From positions 62,001 through 126,000 of the forward strand of contig NZ_JBDJAW010000001.1 in the NCBI RefSeq assembly GCF_039649665.1: a stretch of 64,000 nucleotides of DNA. Direction: 5' to 3'. The DNA comes from Microbispora sp. ZYX-F-249. Lineage in GTDB: Bacteria; Actinomycetota; Actinomycetes; Streptosporangiales; Streptosporangiaceae. Position 1 is the first letter of the stretch; every line of letters begins with the position of its first letter. The notes under the pieces were generated by a model that ran no database searches, was not told the origin of the DNA, and saw nothing but the letters and a program-made list of their open reading frames with translations. Shown here piece by piece: positions 18,789 to 27,669 of this stretch. Position numbers and translations under genes: made by a program.

Positions 18789-18980
18789 ATGGCTGTGCTC
18801 GACTACTCCTACCTGGACCTGTATCTCCCCCGGGACACCCCTCGTGAGGTGGCGAGGCAGATGCTCACCGAGCATGCCGAGCACGGAGACTGGGAACTGG
18901 AGCGGCTACGCCTTTATCCCGACGGCAGCAGACGCGTCCGGCTGCGTCGGAAGATCATACGGGCCGCCAGGACCATGTGA
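18789..18980 (+). CDS. DUF5703 family small protein
   Basis: This 63-residue basic protein begins MAVLDYSYLDLYLPRDTP, matching the actinobacteria-specific DUF5703 family, and ends in an Arg/Lys-rich stretch. It has no membrane helix and no known function. GGAG lies five bases upstream of the ATG. It is divergent from topA across a 232-bp gap in which nothing else is seen. Confidence 0.85.
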   Translation: MAVLDYSYLDLYLPRDTPREVARQMLTEHAEHGDWELERLRLYPDGSRRVRLRRKIIRAARTM

Positions 18981-19316
18981 GCCGCCGGGACGCGGACGCG
19001 CACGGTCAAAAGGGCTTTGCCGTTCCCGGTCCGTCGGCGCGCGCATCGAACGTGCGCCGACCCGTCTTGTGAAGATTACTCGGCAAATGAGCTTTGCCCG
19101 TCCCGGGCCGCGCCCCCGGAACGGGCAAAGCGTTCGTGCCTCCATCCACTGGCGGTGGGAAGGCGTCCTGGTCGCCCGCGCCGGGAGCATCTGTCGAACA
19201 CTCCCTGGCGCGGGCGAGTGATATCCCTCGCCTCCGTCAGCCGCGCGCCGCCGGGTCACATCCGTGCGGCCGTCGCCGCCGGAGGGGTTCCCACGCTGAC
19301 ACGCGCGGCCGTACGG
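18981..19316. other. Gene-free convergent gap with two hairpins
   Basis: No credible gene is seen in these 336 bp. GTCGGCGC at 19033-19040 pairs with 19054-19061 and is followed by a T-rich stretch. A stronger stem follows at 19091-19131. The convergent genes on either side are DUF5703 and the chaplin. Confidence 0.6.
19091..19131. terminator. Terminator for the chaplin and DUF5703 genes
   Basis: GCTTTGCCCGT (19091-19101) pairs perfectly with 19121-19131, and the interior CCCGG/CCGG lengthens the stem. A partial copy of the same arm (GGGCTTTGCCGTTCCCGG) occurs near 19013-19030. Confidence 0.65.
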
Positions 19317-21407
19317 CTACTTGCGGCCGAACCGGAAGCGGCGGGTGACGGCGAACAGGCTCGCCGAAGCGGCGAACATGGCGCCGAGGGCCAGAGCGAG
19401 GAACGAGGCCGGGTTCATCCCGGTCAGGCCGACGGGCTGCTCGGCGCTCATCAGCTTGAGGCTGCTCAGCTCGCCCAGCGGCAGCACGCCGGTGCTCTTG
19501 CTCAGGTCGCCGGTCGGGAGGCTGCGCGCCGTGTCGGCGACGGGCAGCGAGGCGGTCGCGTCCTCCAGCGTCTGCTGGGTGGGCAGCGTACGGGTCGCGT
19601 CGCCGAGCGCGCCGCCGGCCTTGGAGACGGCCGCCGGGGTGCTGCCGCCCTTGTTCCCCTTCTTCGCGGGGGCGCCGGGCAGGCTCGGCGTCTCCGGCAG
19701 GCCGAGCATGTTCGGCAGGTCGCCGATGACCGGAGCGGAGGGAGCGGCGGCGGCGCTCATCGGCTGCACCGTGTGCTTGCCGGACAGCACCGACGCGCCC
19801 GGCATGGCGGGCATGACCGCGCCACGGGCGGCCTTGTGCTGCGGGTAGCCGTGGTGCTTCCAGCCGCCGCCCACCTGGGCGCCGCCCAGGCACCCCGCGG
19901 CGGCGTCGCCGAGCACGGCGACCGAGTTGCCGCAGACGTTGATCGGCGCGGTGATCGGGGCGACGATCTGGTTGCCCGCGAGGATCCCGTGCTTGCCGGA
20001 GGTGATGTTGCCGCCCGCGCCGACCCCGCCGCCGAGAACCGAGGCGCCGCCCCGGCAGCCCGCCTGGGACCGGCCGATGACCGACACCGCGTTGCCGCAG
20101 ACGTTGACGGGGGCAGTGATCGGGGCGACCACCTGGTTGCCGCCGAGGATCGAGCCACGACCGGACGTGACGTTGCCGCCGGCCCCCCGGCCGCCGTGCT
20201 TGTTCCAGCCGCCGACCACGGTCGCGCCGCCGCGGCAGCCCGCGAAGGCGTCGCCGACGATCGCGACGGCGTTGCCGCAGACGTTGATCGGCACGGTGAT
20301 CGGCGCGACCACCTGGTTGCCGCCGCCGACGCTGTGCACCCCACTGGTGACGTTGCCGCCCGCACCGCCGCCGGACCAGCCGCCGTGCCCGCCGTGCCCG
20401 TGACCTCCGTGCCCGTGGCCGCCGTGACCGCCGTAGCCGCCCTTGCCGCCGTGACCGGGCTTGGAACCGCCCTGGCAGTTGCCCGAGCCGTTGCCGCAGA
20501 CGTCGGCCGGCGTGACGATGGGCGTGACCACCTGGGTGCCGCTGCCCACCGAGAAGCGGCCGTCGTTGTCGTGTCCCGTCGAGCCGGGGCGGTGCGTGTG
20601 ACCGCCCCCGTGGTGACCGCCGTACCCGCCGTGGCCACCGTGACCGCCGTGACCGTGACCCCCGTGGCCGCCGGAGCCGCCCACGGACGAGCCGCCGTGG
20701 CAGCCCGAGAACGCCTCGCCGATGACCGCGACGGAGTTGCCGCAGACGTTGATCGGCGCGGTGATCGGGACGACCACCTGGTTGCCGCCCAGGATCGAGC
20801 CACGGCCGCTGGTGCGGTTGCCGCCGGCGCGGACGCCGTCACGGCCGCCGCCGACGAAGGCACCGCCGCGGCATCCGGCGGTGGCGTCGCCGAACACGGC
20901 GATCGAGTTGCCGCACAGGTTGATCGGCGCCGTGACCGGCGCGACGACCTGGTTGCCGCCCCCGATGCTGTGCACGCCGCTGGTGCGGTTGCCGCCCGCG
21001 CTCGCGCGCTGTCCCGAGCCCTTGACCGCCGCGCCGCCGCGGCAGCTCGCGTCGGACCGCCCGATGACCGACACCGCGTTGCCGCAGGCGTTGACCGGGG
21101 CGTTGATCGGCGCGACCACCTGGTTGCCGCCGAGGATGCTGCCCGCTCCGGAGGTCTTGTTCTGCCCGGCGCCCACGCCCGCGCCCTGCACGGCCGCGCC
21201 GCCCAGGGAGGAGGCCCGGGACTCGCCGACGACCGCCACCGCGTTGCCGCTGATGTCGATCGGCAGGGTCACCGGGATGTCGACCTGGTTGCCGCCGAGC
21301 ACGGAATGGCTGCCGTCGGTGTCGGCGAAAGCCGTACCGCTGCCAAGGGCCATGACGCCGGCGGCCAGAAACGCCGCGGAAGCCGAGCCCTTCGCCCACG
21401 TTCGCAT
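19317..21407 (-). CDS. Giant chaplin-family surface protein with eight chaplin-type repeats
   Basis: The product is 696 residues. ATG 21407 has AGGAGC eight bases upstream and is followed by a signal peptide (about 1-29). Eight chaplin-like units then follow, each of the form GGNQVVAPITAPINVCGN...V.G; units 2-8 carry the paired cysteines, unit 1 lacks both, and unit 5 is shortened. Gly/His-rich linkers (GGHGGHGHGG) lie around unit 5. After unit 8 comes a long Ala/Pro/Ser/Leu-rich region and a C-terminal membrane helix with the basic tail RRFRFGRK. No LPxTG-type sortase signal is visible. Chaplins assemble amyloid-like hydrophobic films on aerial hyphae; family members usually have one or two domains. 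The role here, coating or surface tethering, is inferred. Confidence 0.88.
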   Translation of the reverse strand: MRTWAKGSASAAFLAAGVMALGSGTAFADTDGSHSVLGGNQVDIPVTLPIDISGNAVAVVGESRASSLGGAAVQGAGVGAGQNKTSGAGSILGGNQVVAPINAPVNACGNAVSVIGRSDASCRGGAAVKGSGQRASAGGNRTSGVHSIGGGNQVVAPVTAPINLCGNSIAVFGDATAGCRGGAFVGGGRDGVRAGGNRTSGRGSILGGNQVVVPITAPINVCGNSVAVIGEAFSGCHGGSSVGGSGGHGGHGHGGHGGHGGYGGHHGGGHTHRPGSTGHDNDGRFSVGSGTQVVTPIVTPADVCGNGSGNCQGGSKPGHGGKGGYGGHGGHGHGGHGHGGHGGWSGGGAGGNVTSGVHSVGGGNQVVAPITVPINVCGNAVAIVGDAFAGCRGGATVVGGWNKHGGRGAGGNVTSGRGSILGGNQVVAPITAPVNVCGNAVSVIGRSQAGCRGGASVLGGGVGAGGNITSGKHGILAGNQIVAPITAPINVCGNSVAVLGDAAAGCLGGAQVGGGWKHHGYPQHKAARGAVMPAMPGASVLSGKHTVQPMSAAAAPSAPVIGDLPNMLGLPETPSLPGAPAKKGNKGGSTPAAVSKAGGALGDATRTLPTQQTLEDATASLPVADTARSLPTGDLSKSTGVLPLGELSSLKLMSAEQPVGLTGMNPASFLALALGAMFAASASLFAVTRRFRFGRK
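19895..21325 (-). repeat. Chaplin-coding tandem repeats
   Basis: About eight units of roughly 130-250 bp share near-identical blocks encoding GGNQVVAPITAPxNVCGN. Units with the HSIGGG start alternate with units with the GSILGG start. Such DNA is prone to recombination and to assembly collapse. Confidence 0.75.
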
Positions 21408-21611
21408 GATGGATGCTCCTAGTGGTTCTTCTAGGGGGTTACCTGACAGCTCGCGACGCATGTCCAGGCTGTATGAGCACAGCGGAGCCGTGGACGGTCA
21501 CGAGGATGGGAGATTCCGCGTCACCCGCGGGAGCCTGCCGCCCGGGCACCACGAGCGAGGGCAGGCGATGGCACCGGTCGCCGTACGACGGGGACCGGCA
21601 CGAAGGCGGGA

Positions 21612-22238
21612 TCAGTCAGGAGAGAAAGACGGGTCGTCCGCCGCTGTGCGGACCACCGGGGGAACAACCGCCGCCAGAGGGGCGGGCAGCTTGGTGAAGC
21701 GCGGTTCGAACACGTCCCGCGCGACATCCCCGAACAGGATGTTTCCACCGCTCGACTGCGGGACCAGGCCCTGGTCTGCGGGCGCGTGATCCGCGGTGGA
21801 GGGCGGCGGGAGCAGAGGCTTCGACTGGCTCGTGAGCCCGTCGACCGTGCGCCCCGCCATCGCCTCGGCGTTCACCGAGACGTCGTTTGCCGCCGTGGGG
21901 AAACCGTCGGTGCTCTCCCCATGGGACCCGGCCGCGCCCGGTGAGGACGTCAGCCCGAGGTCCGGACCTGTGAGACGGTCGGGGAGAACCGACCCGGCGA
22001 CATCATGTGAGGGTGCGGCCCCGGCCACGGACGTCGCCGTGCCGAAGACGCCGAAGATCACGCCGAGCAGCCATCCGGCGGCGATCAGCCCGCCGATGAC
22101 CAACAGGCGGCCCAGACGGGAACCGGCCGCGAACCGCGCCATCCGGCCCCGCTCGACGGAGCCGGGAGACGTGACGCGCACGCCGGGAGCGGCGGCGGGC
22201 CTGCCGGCCCCCCACTGCTCCTGCGACGTGCGCGTCAC
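21612..22238 (-). CDS. Hypothetical single-pass membrane or secreted protein next to the chaplin
   Basis: The 208-residue protein has a basic N-terminal region of about 45 residues, one hydrophobic segment (about 46-72, LLVIGGLIAAGWLLGVIFG), and then a Pro/Ala/Ser-rich extracytoplasmic part with no recognised domain. I do not recognise the family. Its place directly upstream of the chaplin gene, on the same strand with 204 bp between them, suggests an envelope role. The gap holds no gene. An internal ATG about 33 codons in (MARFAAGS) is an alternative start that would leave a shorter cytoplasmic tail. Confidence 0.6.
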   Translation of the reverse strand: MTRTSQEQWGAGRPAAAPGVRVTSPGSVERGRMARFAAGSRLGRLLVIGGLIAAGWLLGVIFGVFGTATSVAGAAPSHDVAGSVLPDRLTGPDLGLTSSPGAAGSHGESTDGFPTAANDVSVNAEAMAGRTVDGLTSQSKPLLPPPSTADHAPADQGLVPQSSGGNILFGDVARDVFEPRFTKLPAPLAAVVPPVVRTAADDPSFSPD

Positions 22239-22349
22239 GCGACCTCCCCAAACCGCTGAGTCGAACAGCCCGCCGGGTCAACCCGGAGCGGATCCAACCC
22301 CCAACGGAGAGTTACTGTAGCGGCACGGCACGTGATCGCAAGAGCTTTC

Positions 22350-23645
22350 TCAGCAGTAATCGAGGAAACGGTCAAGGACCCTGACGCCAAAGCGGAGCGA
22401 ATCGACCGGAACCCGCTCGTCGACGCCATGGAACATCCCGGAGAAGTCCAAGTCTTCGGGAAGCCGCAGCGGCGCGAAGCCGTAGCCGCTGATGCCGAGG
22501 CGGCTGAACGCCTTGAGGTCGGTGCCGCCGCTCAGCGTGTACGGAACGGCCCGCGAGCCCGGGTCCTCCTCGTGCAGCGCGTCCGCCATCGCCTTGACCA
22601 GCGGGCCCTTGAAGGGGGTCTCGACCGCCACGTCGTGATAGACGAACTCCCGGGTCACGTTCGGCCCGAGCAGCTCGTCCACGGTCTGGAAGAACTCGTC
22701 CTCGTAACCCGGCAGGAATCTGCCGTCCACGTGCGCGCTCGCGATCTGGGGGATGACGTTCGCCTTGTACCCGGCCTGCAGCATGGTCGGGTTGGTCGTG
22801 TTGCGGAGAGTCGCGCCGATCATCCGGGCCAGCGGCCCGAGGGTGGCCACCGCCGCCTCCGCGTCCTCCGCCTTGATCTCCGTGCCGAAGACCTCCTCGA
22901 AGAACGCCTGCACGGTGGGCGTGAGCCGCACCGGCCACTTGTGCCGGCCGATCCTGCCGACCGCCTCGGCGAGCTCGGTCACGGCGTTGTCGTCGTTGAG
23001 CATCGAGCCGTGCCCGGCCCTGCCCTTGGCGGTCAGGCGCATCCAGGCGATGCCCTTCTCCGCCGCCTCGATCAGGTACAGCCGGCCCTTCTCGGTGGTC
23101 ACGCTGAAGCCGCCGACCTCGCCGACGGCCTCGGTGCAGCCCTCGAAGACGTCCGGGTGCCGCTCGGCCAGCCACTGGGCGCCGTAGTGCCCCCCGGCCT
23201 CCTCGTCCGCGGTGAAGACGAGCACGACGTCCCTGGGCGGCCTGCGCCCCTCGCTCAGCCGCTGCCGCATCACGGCGAGGATCATCGCGTCCATGTCCTT
23301 CATGTCGACCGCGCCGCGGCCCCAGACGCACCCGTCGGCGATCTCGCCGCTCAGCGGGTGATGGGTCCAGTCGGCGGCGTCGAACGGCACGACGTCCAGA
23401 TGGCCGTGGAGGACCAGGGCGTCCCTGCTCGGGTCGGCGCCCTCCACCCGGGCGACCACGTTCGCCCGCCCGGGGTCCGATTCGAGGATGCGCGGCTCCA
23501 GGCCGACCTCCGACAGCTTCCCTGCCACGTACTCCGCGGCCTCACGTTCTCCCGGCCCCGCGTTGTCCCCCGCGTTGACCGAGTCGATGCGGATCAGGTC
23601 GCGGCACAGCTCGGCGACCTCGTCCTCCCCGTAGCGTGGGGTCAT
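22350..23645 (-). CDS. M20/M25/M40 family zinc metallopeptidase
   Basis: At 431 residues it has the usual length. Metal ligands are visible in order: HGHLDVVP (His, then Asp two residues on), WGRGAVDMKD (bridging Asp), TADEEAGG (general base Glu plus metal Glu) and FHGVDERVPV (last His). The dimerisation/lid domain contains GRAGHGS. The family cleaves amino-acyl or acylated amino-acid bonds (ArgE/DapE/CPG2-like); DapE identity is not supported by context. The start ATG at 23645 has GGAGGAGG directly upstream. The gene stands alone. Confidence 0.93.
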   Translation of the reverse strand: MTPRYGEDEVAELCRDLIRIDSVNAGDNAGPGEREAAEYVAGKLSEVGLEPRILESDPGRANVVARVEGADPSRDALVLHGHLDVVPFDAADWTHHPLSGEIADGCVWGRGAVDMKDMDAMILAVMRQRLSEGRRPPRDVVLVFTADEEAGGHYGAQWLAERHPDVFEGCTEAVGEVGGFSVTTEKGRLYLIEAAEKGIAWMRLTAKGRAGHGSMLNDDNAVTELAEAVGRIGRHKWPVRLTPTVQAFFEEVFGTEIKAEDAEAAVATLGPLARMIGATLRNTTNPTMLQAGYKANVIPQIASAHVDGRFLPGYEDEFFQTVDELLGPNVTREFVYHDVAVETPFKGPLVKAMADALHEEDPGSRAVPYTLSGGTDLKAFSRLGISGYGFAPLRLPEDLDFSGMFHGVDERVPVDSLRFGVRVLDRFLDYC

Positions 23646-23856
23646 TGCGCCTCCTCCTGCCGGCGGATCCGTCCGAGGTCCGGCCCGCCCTTTCACGTCG
23701 TACGGCTCGCGCCTCCATCCTGCCGCCGTACGGGCGTGACGTTCACCCCCGGGCCGCCGCGAGCCGCGCGGGGCGGATTCCCGGTATGAAGCACGGCGGA
23801 GAGAGTGCTAACCTGTATCCGCCGACGCGGGATGACGATCCTGCGTGAGGCACCAC

Positions 23857-23942
23857 GTCCGGGTGGCGGAATAGGCAGACGCGCTAGCTTGAGGTGCTAG
23901 TGCCCAGTGATGGGCATGGGGGTTCAAGTCCCCCCTCGGACA
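23857..23942 (+). tRNA. tRNA-Leu (anticodon GAG)
   Basis: The sequence folds as a class II tRNA. The acceptor arm GTCCGGG pairs with CTCGGAC (23935-23941), the anticodon stem CTAGC/GCTAG encloses the loop TTGAGGT (anticodon GAG), there is a long variable arm (TGCCCAGTGATGGGCA), and the T-arm is GGGGGTTCAAGTCCCCC. The discriminator is A. CCA is not encoded. The 3' half doubles as the probable integration site of the element to its right. Confidence 0.96.
23884..23942. other. Probable attachment site of the integrated element (left end)
   Basis: The recombinase reading frame ends inside the tRNA, and its last ~19 codons are antisense to it (SEGGLEPP is the T-arm read backwards). This geometry is typical of integrases next to a tRNA att site. 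The exact core cannot be fixed because no second copy was found by eye in the window. Confidence 0.6.
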
Positions 23943-25581
23943 CGAACCTTTTCACTATGTGAGGGCTGAGATTCACCTCGGCCCTCACTTTTGCTTTGCC
24001 TGGGTGGTAGGTCAGCCGTAGGCCGAGGCGCTGGTAGACCTCGCTCTTGCGGTCGGTCGGGACCTCGGTGATGGCTCTGGCCATGTCGCCGATCTCGGCG
24101 ACAAGGGCAGTGATCTCCTCCCGGGACATGCGGGCGCTCCTCGTGGTCGTACGGAGTTCCGCCTCGGCCCTGACCCGCTCGGCCTTGGCCTCGGCGATCC
24201 ACTTGCCGATCTCTTCCGGGTCGCCTCCAGCTTCGAGCGCGGCTCGGTAGCGGGCCATCTTGGTCTCGGCCTGAGCGATCTTCGCCTTGGCGATCTCGGC
24301 CTTCGCGTCGTGCCCGGTGTCCGCCTGGTCCACGTACATCTCGTCGATCGTCTGGGCGACACGATGCGGCGCGAACGCCTTGCACAGCCAGCGGTCGACG
24401 CGCCGGAGGATGGCGTCCTCACGCAGGTAGACGTTGCGCGGGTGGTCGAGCTTGTTGCCCAGGGCGTACTCCCGCGGGAACGTGCAGCGGTAGTAGGGAG
24501 CCTCGTTCACCCACTGGCTCTGCATCTTCCGCTCGCAGATGCCGCAGATCATGACGCCCTTGAAGGCATAGGGGTGGCGGGAGCGGTGCGGGGCGTGCTC
24601 GCATGAGCCGCGCCCCCGCCCGGCGAGCATGTCCTGCGCGTCTCGGAACGACACGTCATCCACAAGCTGTGGATGGACGACCCGTTCGGAGAAGATCCAT
24701 TTTTCGGAGTCGTTCCACCGGAGCTTGGTGGTGTGGCCGAGTGTGACGTCCTCGACGTCCAGCAGCACCTCATCCTTGCGCTGCCGGTTCCACACCTGAC
24801 GGCCCGTGTAGCGGGGGTTGGTGAGGATCGCCCGGATGGCGCTCTTGGACCAGGCGATCCCGGACCGGTGGCGGTTGCGATTCGGGTCGTGGGCAGAGGG
24901 GCTGGGGATGCCGTCGCGGGTCAGCCCTTCGGCGATGGCGAACAGTCCCTTGCCTTCGAGGAACTCGCGGAAGATCCGCTGGACGACCGGGCCTGCGTAG
25001 GGATCGAGGTCGAGACCGCGCAGCCTCTTGCCATCAGCGGCCTTGGCAGGGTTCGGGTGCGGTCCCAAGTCGATCAGGCGATAGCCGTACGGTGGGCGTC
25101 CGCCGAGATACCTTCCCTCGATCTCCGCCATGGCGGCCATCGCCGTCCGGACCCGGACCTTGATCCGGTTGCGCTCGCCCTTGCTGACTCCGCCGAACAT
25201 CAGCATGATCAGCTCGTGCGCCTCGTTGGTCGGGTCGATCGGGCCGCCCACCTCGGGCACCCATAGGGGCACCCCGAAGTGGTTGAACAGTTCGAAGGTG
25301 TTACCGAACTGGTTCCCGTAGAACGCCCGCTGGGGCTCGCCGACGACGACCGCCTCGAAGGCCCGCCGTGCATTCCTCAACTCGGCGAGCAAGGCGCTGG
25401 CCTCAGGCCGACGCTGGGGCGGGATGGATCGTGACTTGTCGACGTCGAAGTACTCAGCGACGATCTCGCCGCCTCGCGGCTCGATCAGCATCCGTGCGCG
25501 GCGCATCTGCCACGCTCGGGACGCTTCCGGGTCCTGCCGGTCCTCCGTGGAGACCCGGCCCCAGAAGGCGAACGATGTCAC
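23884..25581 (-). CDS. Large serine recombinase (element integrase)
   Basis: The 565-residue recombinase starts at GTG 25581 with GGAG upstream. The resolvase-type catalytic domain has its nucleophile Ser11 in GRVSTEDRQDP and the conserved GERNRIKVRVR near residue 135. A recombinase domain follows (GRPPYGYRL, ILTNPRYTGRQVW), with a zinc-ribbon (CGICERKMQS...YRC) and a coiled coil at about 435-490. Such enzymes integrate and excise elements without topoisomerase-like chemistry of the tyrosine type. The last ~19 residues are supplied by the tRNA-Leu gene, so integration probably changes the C-terminus. No separate recombination directionality factor is recognised. Confidence 0.93.
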   Translation of the reverse strand: MTSFAFWGRVSTEDRQDPEASRAWQMRRARMLIEPRGGEIVAEYFDVDKSRSIPPQRRPEASALLAELRNARRAFEAVVVGEPQRAFYGNQFGNTFELFNHFGVPLWVPEVGGPIDPTNEAHELIMLMFGGVSKGERNRIKVRVRTAMAAMAEIEGRYLGGRPPYGYRLIDLGPHPNPAKAADGKRLRGLDLDPYAGPVVQRIFREFLEGKGLFAIAEGLTRDGIPSPSAHDPNRNRHRSGIAWSKSAIRAILTNPRYTGRQVWNRQRKDEVLLDVEDVTLGHTTKLRWNDSEKWIFSERVVHPQLVDDVSFRDAQDMLAGRGRGSCEHAPHRSRHPYAFKGVMICGICERKMQSQWVNEAPYYRCTFPREYALGNKLDHPRNVYLREDAILRRVDRWLCKAFAPHRVAQTIDEMYVDQADTGHDAKAEIAKAKIAQAETKMARYRAALEAGGDPEEIGKWIAEAKAERVRAEAELRTTTRSARMSREEITALVAEIGDMARAITEVPTDRKSEVYQRLGLRLTYHPGKAKVRAEVNLSPHIVKRFVSEGGLEPPCPSLGTSTSS

Positions 25582-25718
25582 TCTTTCTCCAATCTGCTGA
25601 AGGTGAGCGGGCGACCTCCCAGAGCGGAAGGTCGCCCGTATGGCGGTGAAGACAGGAGGTCAAAAACCGACGGAGGGGTGACCGTAGTCCTCAGGGAGGG
25701 GCGCGGAAGCGGTGACCG

Positions 25719-25856
25719 TCACCCGCCCGGGCTGGGGCGGGCACGTGCCGCACGGACGTCCAGGAGGATCCGCAACAGCGCGCGTCCGACCCCCGGAGGG
25801 AACCGGGAAGGCAGCTCCGGCAGTTCGACCTCGATCTCGTTGCGGTCCGACTGCAC
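25719..25856 (-). CDS. Possible small ORF in the recombinase-methyltransferase gap
   Basis: The 468 bp from 25582 to 26049 hold no clear gene. One stretch, frame 25856-25719 (45 residues, GTG start), reads like protein (EIEVELPELPSRFPPG, RALLRILLDVR), but no ribosome-binding site precedes it. An overlapping frame from 25942 starts after GAGAGGTG with SQEVEPIRRG. The two could be parts of one frameshifted gene. The function is unknown. Confidence 0.25.
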   Translation of the reverse strand: MQSDRNEIEVELPELPSRFPPGVGRALLRILLDVRAARARPSPGG

Positions 25857-26049
25857 GCCATCCGCGGAGGCCGCGTCTTGCGCACCCAGATCACGATGGC
25901 ACTCGCGCCCCGCCTGATCGGCTCCACCTCCTGACTCACCACCTCTCTTCGGACCTGTCTGCCGCGGCAGTGCCGCTGCTGACCCAGACCCTGCAGGGTA
26001 AGGCAGTGAACCTGCTTTGGGAGGCCCTGAGCAGGCCCTTTGTGGCTGT

Positions 26050-27072
26050 TCAGTCACCCTCGCCTCCTGCCGGGATTGCCGCACCCGCAGCACCGAGGAG
26101 CCGGGTTCGGGCCAGCTGGCAGTAGTCGGCGTTGAGCTCGATGCCGGCGAACTTCCGGCCGAGTTGCCGGGCGGCAATGCCGGTGGTGCCGCTGCCGGTG
26201 AAGGGGTCCAGGACGGTGCCGCCGGGGCGGCAGCCGGCGGCAATGGCCCTGAGCGGGATGTCGACCGGGAACGCCGCGAAGTGCGCGGCTCGCAGGGGCC
26301 GGGTGGGGATCGACCAGACGTCCCCGGGGTTCCTGCCGTTGGGGTGCGCGGCGGCATGCCGCTCACCCGTGGGCCGCATTGCCGCGCCGTGCCGCGGGCC
26401 GGCCGGGTCCTCCCCGTACTTGCCGCTCGGGGGCCAGGCCGTCGTGATGCTGTTCGGCTTGTTGCCCCCGGCTCGTGCCCGCCTGGAAATCGGACGGTCG
26501 CCGGTGTAGGGCTGACGGACCGGGTCGAGGTCGAACCAGTACCGCTGCTGTTTGACGAGAAGGAAGATCAGCTCGTAGCGGTTCGACATCCGGTCCCGGA
26601 CGGACTGCGGCATCGCGTTCGGCTTGCTCCACACGATGGCGTTGCGGAGGATCCAGCCGTCCTCCTGGAGGGCGAAGGCGACCCGCCACGGCATGCCGAG
26701 CAGGTTCTTCGGCGGCACGGCCAGCCGGGCCTTAGGCCGCACCTCGGGCTGGCGCGGGTTGTAGTCCTTGCCCCGGGACCAGCCGTCGGAGTTGGCCGCG
26801 TAGCAGTCGCCCACGTTCAGCCAGCAGGTGCCGTCATCGGCCAGCACCCGGCGGGCCTCGGCGAAGGTGGCCCGCAGGTTCTCCACGTACGCCTCCGGTG
26901 TGGGTTCCTGCCCGTACTGGCCCTCGCAGTAGTTCCGCAGCCCCCAGTAGGGCGGGCTGGTGACGATGCAGTCCACCGAACCCTCGTCTATCTCGGCCAG
27001 CACCTCGCGCGCGTCCCCGTGGTAGAGCGCCGTCTGCCCTTCACGCCAGTACGGCTCACGCAGCCCGCTCAT
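26050..27072 (-). CDS. DNA methyltransferase, beta-class (adenine-N6 or cytosine-N4)
   Basis: The 340-residue enzyme starts at ATG 27072, where it overlaps the upstream gene by 4 bp. The catalytic motif IV, TSPPYWGLR, comes first (about residue 40) and the SAM-binding motif DPFTGSGTTG comes near the C-terminus (about 300), which is the beta-class order. The Ser before PPY is commoner among N4-cytosine enzymes, but the target base is undecided. A target-recognition region lies at about 175-270. No restriction endonuclease is seen nearby, so it is an orphan that may mark or protect the element. Confidence 0.9.
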   Translation of the reverse strand: MSGLREPYWREGQTALYHGDAREVLAEIDEGSVDCIVTSPPYWGLRNYCEGQYGQEPTPEAYVENLRATFAEARRVLADDGTCWLNVGDCYAANSDGWSRGKDYNPRQPEVRPKARLAVPPKNLLGMPWRVAFALQEDGWILRNAIVWSKPNAMPQSVRDRMSNRYELIFLLVKQQRYWFDLDPVRQPYTGDRPISRRARAGGNKPNSITTAWPPSGKYGEDPAGPRHGAAMRPTGERHAAAHPNGRNPGDVWSIPTRPLRAAHFAAFPVDIPLRAIAAGCRPGGTVLDPFTGSGTTGIAARQLGRKFAGIELNADYCQLARTRLLGAAGAAIPAGGEGD

Positions 27073-27584
27073 CGGCCGCCCCCGAAGGCCCGGGCCGCCC
27101 ACAGGACGCGTGCAACGTCCTCGGCTCGACCGGCGGTGTGCCACCCGAGTGGCCTGGGGACGACACGGAACCCGGCGTCCCACAGATCGGTGCCGGATTC
27201 CTCGATGCGGGTGTAGGCGATCAGGCGCCGGTAGCCCATCTCGCGGACCGCAGTCCAGGCCGCGCTGAGCAGCGTCCGGCCAGCATCAGGTGTGCCGTCG
27301 GTGGCCAGGGCGAGGACCTCGGCGGTGTCGCCATCGTCGAAGACCTCGGCGGTGGGCCAGCTGATGAGCACGACACCAACGAGCGTGCCGTCACCGGCCT
27401 GGGCACCGAGAGCGAACGCGGAACCGGCCGACGGAGCGAGGCGGGGCTGGGTCCAGGCGACGAATGCCCGCGCGGTCTGAATCGGCACCGGCAAAATCAC
27501 CAGCCGACGATTCTCCAGACGCTCCGGGCTGTTCAGGCCCTCGCACTCGTTGGCGATTGTCTTCTTGTCATTCCTGCTTTCCAT
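27069..27584 (-). CDS. XF1762-family protein (acetyltransferase-like fold)
   Basis: The 171-residue protein matches a small family seen in mobile elements. The central stretch LVGVVLISWPTAEVFDDGD followed by EVLALATDGTPDAGRTLLSAAW has the spacing of a GNAT acetyl-CoA loop, and RRLIAYTRIEESGTDLWDAGF the C-terminal strands. It is the first gene of a two-gene operon with the methyltransferase (ATGA overlap). The upstream ribosome-binding site is weak. The substrate is unknown. Confidence 0.7.
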   Translation of the reverse strand: MESRNDKKTIANECEGLNSPERLENRRLVILPVPIQTARAFVAWTQPRLAPSAGSAFALGAQAGDGTLVGVVLISWPTAEVFDDGDTAEVLALATDGTPDAGRTLLSAAWTAVREMGYRRLIAYTRIEESGTDLWDAGFRVVPRPLGWHTAGRAEDVARVLWAARAFGGGR

Positions 27585-27669
27585 CGTCTAGTCGGGACAC
27601 GTTTCTCCGGATGCGTGCGCCACCGGTCCGCCGGGCGGCCCGAGGCGCATGACCAGGGATAGCCATCGA

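Noticed and set aside
19895-21325. Repeats as a possible CRISPR or transposon array
   Set aside because: They code for chaplin domains in one continuous frame with a signal peptide and membrane tail.
26050-27072. Restriction-modification system
   Set aside because: Only a methyltransferase is present; the neighbours are an XF1762 protein and the integrase, with no endonuclease motif.
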